Of a stretch of DNA of 64,000 nucleotides, positions 58,901-64,000 are shown piece after piece. This stretch comes from JAAZIN01 sp964441025 (GTDB lineage Bacteria > Bacillota > Dethiobacteria > DTU022). The stretch lies in the NCBI GenBank assembly GCA_964441025.1, contig CAYTXG010000003.1, positions 70,562-134,561 of the forward strand, written 5' to 3'. The notes beneath the pieces were generated by a model, which worked only from the letters and a program-made list of their open reading frames with translations, ran no database searches and was not told the DNA's origin. Both the position numbers and the translations under genes were made by a program. Within the stretch, counting starts at the first letter, position 1; every line of letters begins with the position of its first letter.

Positions 58901-59740
58901 TTACCTGTTATTCCTCCACGGCCAAAAGCTTAAATTCAGCCTTTCGCCCTTAGTCGGGGCACAGAGTTCGATCAGCACATTTCGAAGTTTCTTTTCATCC
59001 AGATAGCGGGTCAGGATGCCGTTTTGGGCCACGGAGACAATCCCCGTCTCCTCGGACACGATTACCGCCACCGCGTCAGATTGTTCGGTAATGCCGAGCC
59101 CGGCCCGATGCCTGGCGCCCAGCTCCTTGTTCAGATAGTGATCATCCGTCAGGGGAAGGTAGCATCCGGCGGCGGCGATCTGGTTGCCACGTATGATTAC
59201 CGCCCCGTCATGCAGGGGACTCCGCGGGAAAAATATATTGATCAGCAACTCGGCGGTGACAAGGCCATCAACAGCAATCCCTGTTTCCACCCAGTCTTTC
59301 AGGCCCGTATCCCGCTCAATAACGATCAACGCCCCGATGCGTTTTTTCACCAGGGCGGGTACTGCCTTGGTCAGCTCTTCAAGGAAATGATCAAACTCCT
59401 GGGGATCCCATTTCCAATAGCTGCTCTTGAATATTTTCCCGCGCCCGAGCTGCTCCAGGGCGCGACGTAACTCAGGTTGAAAGACAATGGGGATGGCAAT
59501 GAGCCCCACGGTCATCACTTTCTCCAGAATCCAATTCACAGTATTCAAGCCAACCTTGTCGCTGACAATCATGGCCAGCAGCAGGAACACCAGGCCTTTG
59601 ATCAACTGCTCAGCCCTGGTGCCGCGGATAAGCAGTATAAGGCGATAGAACACATAGGAGACAATGACAATATCGATAATATCAAGATAGCCGATATTCA
59701 GCTGCAGTACTGCGGTAACAATGCGATCCCAGATGGCCAC
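58901..59740 (-). CDS. cdaA: diadenylate cyclase CdaA
   Basis: Makes c-di-AMP from two ATP; essential in many Firmicutes for osmotic and potassium control. 279 residues, full length. Three N-terminal membrane helices (about 15-90) precede the DAC domain, with PLHDGAVIIRGN (DGA motif), GARHRAGLGITEQSDAVAV (RHR motif) and VSEETGIVSVAQNG. GTG start at 59740 with GGGAG about 11 nt upstream. Head of the cdaA-cdaR-glmM operon. Confidence 0.96.
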   Translation of the reverse strand: MAIWDRIVTAVLQLNIGYLDIIDIVIVSYVFYRLILLIRGTRAEQLIKGLVFLLLAMIVSDKVGLNTVNWILEKVMTVGLIAIPIVFQPELRRALEQLGRGKIFKSSYWKWDPQEFDHFLEELTKAVPALVKKRIGALIVIERDTGLKDWVETGIAVDGLVTAELLINIFFPRSPLHDGAVIIRGNQIAAAGCYLPLTDDHYLNKELGARHRAGLGITEQSDAVAVIVSEETGIVSVAQNGILTRYLDEKKLRNVLIELCAPTKGERLNLSFWPWRNNR

Positions 59741-59846
59741 TTTTAAGTTGCTCCCTCTTCAAAGGACAGGTTACATAAGCCAAATTGTTTCCTAATTAAT
59801 TCGCCCTAGCGCTAACAAATACCTTCAACAGGCGAAGCTTTAGCAG

Positions 59847-61187
59847 CTATTTTCTCCAGAATTCCCCGTTGAGTTTTAAAAACAAACCGTTCAGGCCGAG
59901 CAGCCCGATAATATTGGGTAAAGCCATCAGCGCATTCAGGGAATCGGCGAGGGCCCATAGGGAACGAAGACCGCCCAAAGCGCCCACAACGATCCCCACT
60001 GTCCAGAGCAGGCGGTAATAGAAGCGCCCGCCCCCCAGCATATACTCAAAACACTGCTCCCCATAGTAGGACCAGGAAAGAAGCGTGGAAAAGGCAAATA
60101 AAACTAGAGATACAGCCACAATGATGTTGCCGGCCGCAGGCAGAACCGAATTAAAAGCAGCGGAAGTCATGGAAGCCCCTTCCAGGGATCCTCTCCAGGC
60201 GCCGGTGACAAGAATGACCATCGCAGTCAGCGTGCAGATTACATAACTGACAATAAATACTTCTACAATACCCCAGAGACCCTGGCGGACAGGATGATCG
60301 GTGATGGCAGCAGAATGGGCAATGGAGGCACTGCCCAGGCCGGCCTCGTTGCTGAAGACGCCGCGGGTAATCCCGTAGCGGATTGACTGGAGCACCCCGG
60401 CGCCGGCAAAGCCGCCTGCCGCCGCCCGGCCGTTAAAAGCGCTGACGATTATTTCAGCCAGGGCGGCTCCAATATTCCGGCGACAGATGATCAGCAGCGC
60501 CAGAGAACCTCCGACATAGATAAGCGCCATCAAAGGCACCAGTTTTTCAGTAAACTTCCCGATGCGGCGGATCCCTCCCAATGTGACCAGGGCCACCAGC
60601 AGCGCCAGGGCAATGCCCGTGTGCAGGGGAGTGATGCCGAAAGCCGTTTTTAAAACGTCGGCCACCGAGTTTGCCTGAACCATATTGCCGATGCCAAAGG
60701 CGGCGGTCGCCCCGAAAAAAGCATAGGCCAGACCCAGGCCGGGCCGGTTCATCCCATATTTCAATGTGTACATGGGCCCGCCAGCATACCTTTTATCCGG
60801 TGTGCGAATCCGGTAGCGCACCGCAAGGACAATTTCCGCGAATTTGGTAGTCATTCCGAAAAGGGCGGAGACCCACAACCAGAAGATGGCGCCGGGGCCG
60901 CCCAGGGTGATGGCGGTGGCCACCCCGGCAATATTGCCCGTGCCCACAGTGGCGGCCAGGGCTGTGGTTAAGGCCTGAAAGGGTGAAATGATACCCGCAG
61001 CAGCTCGCCGGTCCCGCCCCGGTTTAAAAATGCTCCCCAGGGTCAAGCGGAATATGGCAGGAAGAGAGCGCTGCGGTAAAAACCTGCTGCGCAGGGTCAG
61101 GAAAATTCCAGCCAGTAGCAGCAAAATAGCAGCAGGCCATCCGCCAAACCAGTACAGGAGAGCCGGGATATTACCCAACAGCTTCAT
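59847..61187 (-). CDS. sodium:alanine symporter, AGCS family
   Basis: Membrane importer of alanine or glycine coupled to sodium, 446 residues with about ten to eleven helices. The family stretch is ALTTALAATVGTGNIAGVATAI near 72, followed by GGPGAIFWLWVSALFGMTTKFAE and GVFSNEAGLGSASIAHSAA near 265. No glycine riboswitch or T-box is visible upstream (61188-61336). The substrate (alanine vs glycine) is not resolved. Confidence 0.93.
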   Translation of the reverse strand: MKLLGNIPALLYWFGGWPAAILLLLAGIFLTLRSRFLPQRSLPAIFRLTLGSIFKPGRDRRAAAGIISPFQALTTALAATVGTGNIAGVATAITLGGPGAIFWLWVSALFGMTTKFAEIVLAVRYRIRTPDKRYAGGPMYTLKYGMNRPGLGLAYAFFGATAAFGIGNMVQANSVADVLKTAFGITPLHTGIALALLVALVTLGGIRRIGKFTEKLVPLMALIYVGGSLALLIICRRNIGAALAEIIVSAFNGRAAAGGFAGAGVLQSIRYGITRGVFSNEAGLGSASIAHSAAITDHPVRQGLWGIVEVFIVSYVICTLTAMVILVTGAWRGSLEGASMTSAAFNSVLPAAGNIIVAVSLVLFAFSTLLSWSYYGEQCFEYMLGGGRFYYRLLWTVGIVVGALGGLRSLWALADSLNALMALPNIIGLLGLNGLFLKLNGEFWRK

Positions 61188-61336
61188 GGCTGCAGCACCA
61201 ATTTTAAAACTCCACCCTTTTAAACTGCGCCTCCCGACATTTGAACACGCAGTTGTTGGATATACATGGGGGGCGGTGCGGGCTTAAAGTCTGCCCCTAA
61301 TGATAGTATGAGGTATGATTGCAGGATAATGCTTTT

Positions 61337-62359
61337 TTAACCGGGAATGAGGTTTATCCGGAATCCGCAGCAAAGGCAGCGGTTGCCCTCAAGGTTGGCG
61401 ATCCCGATCCGGCCTCGGCTGCGGGTTATTAGAAGGGCGCCGCATTGCGGGCAGCGGGTGTCAGCTCCGCCGGGAAAATCAATGTTGCCCAGGTAAACAT
61501 AATGCAGTTTCTCCCGGGCGATCTTCCAGGCAGCTTCCATTGTTTCCAGCGGGGTGGGCGGCAGATCCATCTTGTACTGCGGAAAATAGCGGGAAAAGTG
61601 AAGCGGTATCCGGGGGCTGATCCCGGACAGCCAACCTGTCAACTGCTCCAGTTCCGCGGGACTGTCATTTAAAGTTGGGATGAGCAGGCAGGTAACCTCC
61701 ACATGGGCCGCAGCAGCGGCCAGCTCCAGGGTCTGCAGGACAGGGCGGCGCATGCCGCGGCAGTACTTTTTATAAAATGTCTCGCTGAAGGCTTTGACAT
61801 CGATATTCAGCGCATCGATAAAGGGCAGGAGCTTTTCCAGCGCTTCGCGGGAAATAAAACCGTTGGTCACAAGAACATTGCGGTAGCCCTGCTCATGGAG
61901 CAGCCTGGCGGTGTCCAGGACAAATTCGTACCAGACGATGGGCTCATTATAGGTATAGGCCACCCCGGGGATCTCTTCCGGGCTGCCCGCGCACTGCAGC
62001 AGGGCCAGCACCTGCGCGGGAGTGATCCTTGCTGCGCCGCTGTCGGCTTTCCCCCGCGCCAAGGACCAGTTTTGACAGAAGCTGCAGTTCAGGTTGCAGC
62101 CGTAAGTGCCCAGGGAGAGGATCTGCCGGCCCGGGTAGAAATGGTAGAGCGGTTTCTTTTCAACGGGATCCCAGTTCAGAGCGGCGCAAAGGGCGTAGTT
62201 CCCGGTGTAGAGCTCACCACCGGCCGCTTTGCGCACCCCGCATATACCCGCCTGCCCCTGCTTGAGCAGACAACGGTGAGGGCAGAGAAGGCAGCGGATG
62301 CGATCCCCCTCTTTGCTGTAAAACCGGGCCTGTTTCCGGAACGACTCTTCCCCGGGCAT
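61337..62359 (-). CDS. amrS: AmmeMemoRadiSam-system radical SAM enzyme (AmrS)
   Basis: Radical SAM protein of 340 residues. The [4Fe-4S]/SAM motif is C88-x3-C92-x2-C95 in YGCNLNCSFCQNW. An N-terminal Cys cluster (C23, C26, C30, C40) and a C-terminal pair of CxxC knuckles (CPQCG and CLCCG) probably bind zinc or further clusters. YTYNEPIVWYEF, LNIDVKAF and STPLET-type loops fit the PflA-like activase branch. The start ATG overlaps the stop of the upstream gene by 1 nt (TGATG). Reaction unknown; always found with AMMECR1/Memo proteins. Confidence 0.92.
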   Translation of the reverse strand: MPGEESFRKQARFYSKEGDRIRCLLCPHRCLLKQGQAGICGVRKAAGGELYTGNYALCAALNWDPVEKKPLYHFYPGRQILSLGTYGCNLNCSFCQNWSLARGKADSGAARITPAQVLALLQCAGSPEEIPGVAYTYNEPIVWYEFVLDTARLLHEQGYRNVLVTNGFISREALEKLLPFIDALNIDVKAFSETFYKKYCRGMRRPVLQTLELAAAAAHVEVTCLLIPTLNDSPAELEQLTGWLSGISPRIPLHFSRYFPQYKMDLPPTPLETMEAAWKIAREKLHYVYLGNIDFPGGADTRCPQCGALLITRSRGRIGIANLEGNRCLCCGFRINLIPG

Positions 62360-63738
62360 CAGCTGTAACGCCGCACCTCAAAGCGGTAAAGCTCAACGGT
62401 TTCATGGGGGCCGATGCCGGCCTTGCGGCGGGCAATGGCAATCTGCTCCGCTGCGGTGTCCACCCCTTCAAGATCGGGCAGCAGCAGACCGCTGCGCTGC
62501 CCGCTGCGCAGCAGAACCCCATATCTTTTGGGGTCCAGCTCCCCGGGGCCCTCTATTCTTTCAGGGGGCATGAGCACATCCACAGAAAAATCAAGCTCAT
62601 CTATCTCCTCGACGCGCACCGGATCAAACCGGGGATCCCTCACCCCGGCGCTCACTGCGTTCATGATAATCTCCTCGGCAAGGCTTTTCCGAAGCGGCTC
62701 CACCGTTCCGATACAGCCGCGTAGCTCCCCACCTTTTTTCAGAGATACAAAGGCTCCGGCAGGCATTGAGAGTTCAGCCGGCAGAGACTCGGGCGGCGTA
62801 AGGGGACGGCCGTGTTCCAGATAATGGCGCAGCGCGTTCCGAGCCAGCTCCACCTGCCCGCCGGGGTTGCCGGCTTTACCGCCCCGGGTCGCTCCGTTCG
62901 CCGGCTGCTTTTCGCCGCCTGCGCCGGCCGGGCGGAGCTCCGCAACCAGGTAGCCCACCCCAAAGGGGCCTTCGTAAGAAAAAATTTCGGTCTTGAATAG
63001 CTGTCTGGAAAACATGCCCAGGGCGATCAAAAAGGAGCGCAGAGCGCATTCCCCCGCTTCTTCGACAAACTTCTCATCCAGGTCCAGGATGTCCTGTACC
63101 CGCCCCTGCCGGAGCAACTCCACCATCAGGCGATCATATTCGGCGCCCCGCGGGTTATAGCCGGAAGGTGCCCCGGGGATCAGGCGGTGAGAAAGGTCCC
63201 CGCTGGCGATCACTGCCGCCGGCAGGCCTCGAGCCTCAACTGCACGCCGCAGGGCCTGCCCGAAGCGGTAAAGATCGCCCTTGGGGGCAAAGGTATAGGT
63301 CAGGTGCAAACCGGGCACGGAGAGGCCCGCCTGCTGCAGATAGTAAAGCGGCACCGCGGCTCCATGGTCCAGGGAGAGCTTGCGGCGGTGGCGGCCATCG
63401 CCTGCCCCAACAATCACCGGCCGAAGCGGCTCGCCCTCCGTTTCACGCTGCAACTGCTCCAAAAGGGCGCTGTCTGTTTCCAGGCGGACCTTCGCTCCCG
63501 GGGCTCCGAAGTCTGAGAAATCACCTTCCAGCCACGGCCCCTCCAGCACGGCGATCCCGTCGTACAGCAGGGGCCCATGGGGCGAGATCACTATCAACAG
63601 CTCCGGCTCCGCTTCACTGATCCGCAGGCTTAAACGCTCCATCCCCGAAACGGTCTGCCGCACCCTGGAAATATCACCGGGGCTCACCCCCGGAATAATC
63701 AGCGGCGGATGCGGAGTAATTCCGATGATTTTCAGCAC
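62359..63738 (-). CDS. LigB-type dioxygenase-fold domain fused to AMMECR1 (AmmeMemoRadiSam protein A)
   Basis: 459 residues. Residues 1-270 form a class III extradiol-dioxygenase/Memo-like domain: GITPHPPLIIPGV (His ligand), VISPHGPLLYD, LDHGAAVPLYYLQ and IASGDLSHRL. A Gly/Lys-rich linker leads to AMMECR1 (about 295-459) with the family motif LRGCIGTVEP and VRDPRFDPV. GTG start at 63738 with GGGGG 8 nt upstream. It is coupled to the radical SAM gene, giving all three AmmeMemoRadiSam components in two genes. Function of the system is unknown. Confidence 0.92.
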   Translation of the reverse strand: MLKIIGITPHPPLIIPGVSPGDISRVRQTVSGMERLSLRISEAEPELLIVISPHGPLLYDGIAVLEGPWLEGDFSDFGAPGAKVRLETDSALLEQLQRETEGEPLRPVIVGAGDGRHRRKLSLDHGAAVPLYYLQQAGLSVPGLHLTYTFAPKGDLYRFGQALRRAVEARGLPAAVIASGDLSHRLIPGAPSGYNPRGAEYDRLMVELLRQGRVQDILDLDEKFVEEAGECALRSFLIALGMFSRQLFKTEIFSYEGPFGVGYLVAELRPAGAGGEKQPANGATRGGKAGNPGGQVELARNALRHYLEHGRPLTPPESLPAELSMPAGAFVSLKKGGELRGCIGTVEPLRKSLAEEIIMNAVSAGVRDPRFDPVRVEEIDELDFSVDVLMPPERIEGPGELDPKRYGVLLRSGQRSGLLLPDLEGVDTAAEQIAIARRKAGIGPHETVELYRFEVRRYS

Positions 63739-63916
63739 ATCTGTTACCCCCCACGTTTTTTTCGACCCGCTTTTAACCAGTCAAGGGCATTAAAGGACAA
63801 CAATAGTATACCAAATTCAGGCAAAGCAAACAATCCCGGGAAAGGACAGACTGCATACCCGCCGCTGGAGCAGCGCCTCGCCGGTAGTATCAGAGCCGCC
63901 GCTTCTCAGGGAGTGC

Positions 63917-63946
63917 TTGACTGTTTCCGGGGTGGGGTCTTATAAT
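63917..63946 (+). promoter_or_regulatory. strong sigma-A promoter directed out of the window
   Basis: TTGACT at 63917-63922 and a perfect TATAAT at 63941-63946 with an 18-nt spacer. Transcription would run rightward past 64000; no gene start is visible in the remaining 50 nt. Confidence 0.7.
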
Positions 63947-64000
63947 CGTTAGTTTGACAGCTTAACAAAATATTTAAATCCAAACCCCTTACGGCATCGG

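Noticed and set aside
1..64000. tRNA, rRNA, insertion sequences, prophage or integrase
   Set aside because: I looked for T-loop signatures, transposase motifs and phage proteins and saw none; a tool-based scan could still find a small RNA.

Overview
Organism. The window looks like a chromosome segment from a spore-forming, largely anaerobic member of the Bacillota, in the Clostridia / Syntrophomonadia / Desulfotomaculum range. The evidence is a three-gene GerA-type spore germinant receptor with a small D-type gene, a CodY regulator, a T-box leader, a TPP riboswitch, the cdaA-cdaR-glmM block, meso-diaminopimelate dehydrogenase, a SipW-like signal peptidase, strong Shine-Dalgarno sequences and frequent GTG/TTG starts. 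The DNA is fairly GC-rich. The lineage is inferred from gene content only. I saw no rRNA, tRNA, CRISPR array, transposase or phage gene.

Layout. 0-10.6 kb: aconitase, acpS, a cold shock gene, a creatininase-family hydrolase, a histidine kinase / receiver / metallo-beta-lactamase-fold cluster, threonine synthase and codY. 10.7-15 kb: a LysM protein with near-identical 201-bp repeats, a DapF-fold protein, nagB and a dimethylargininase-like hydrolase. 15.3-19.5 kb: the germinant-receptor operon. 19.5-26 kb: a LysE exporter, a TPP-riboswitch-controlled thiXYZ transporter, thiamine pyrophosphokinase facing it, and a MATE exporter. 26-33 kb: a SipW-like peptidase beside a truncated TasA/camelysin-like gene, a sirtuin, an EamA transporter, a membrane-anchored esterase and an acyl-CoA synthetase. 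33-39.7 kb: a small lipoprotein, MsrAB, a cupin, an alkyltransferase-like protein with no reactive Cys, a three-gene operon (ArsP_2 permease, ComEC-like MBL, DUF3006) and an HTH-Uma2 fusion. 39.8-45.7 kb: a small winged-helix protein, an SDR, a phosphoesterase, and a T-box-controlled ABC transporter that is probably for tryptophan. 45.8-53.3 kb: a zinc-ribbon orphan, a MetE-like protein, an ICMT-like methyltransferase, diaminopimelate dehydrogenase, a HAD / macro domain / class II aldolase operon and an SfsA-DUF123 fusion. 53.4-64 kb: a HoxEFU-like NADH diaphorase with no catalytic partner, glmM-cdaR-cdaA, an alanine:sodium symporter, two AmmeMemoRadiSam genes, and a promoter firing out of the right edge.

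Most unusual. (1) A dispersed 29-nt hairpin occurs as four well-formed and up to two degraded further copies. It has a 15-nt loop with a conserved GGGACGGT core and a 7-bp stem whose sequence changes between loci while pairing is kept. Two copies form the 3' coding ends of genes (thiN and the hoxU-like gene). (2) A second repeat of about 39 nt supplies the last codons and stop of two other unrelated genes (aconitase and the dimethylargininase-like gene). (3) A DUF3006 gene begins with CTG, overlapping the upstream stop as CTGA; the diaminopimelate dehydrogenase may begin at ATA. (4) An MGMT-like protein has PTHR in place of PCHR. (5) A SipW-like peptidase has Ser at the catalytic basic position, and its neighbour is a cut-short TasA-like gene.
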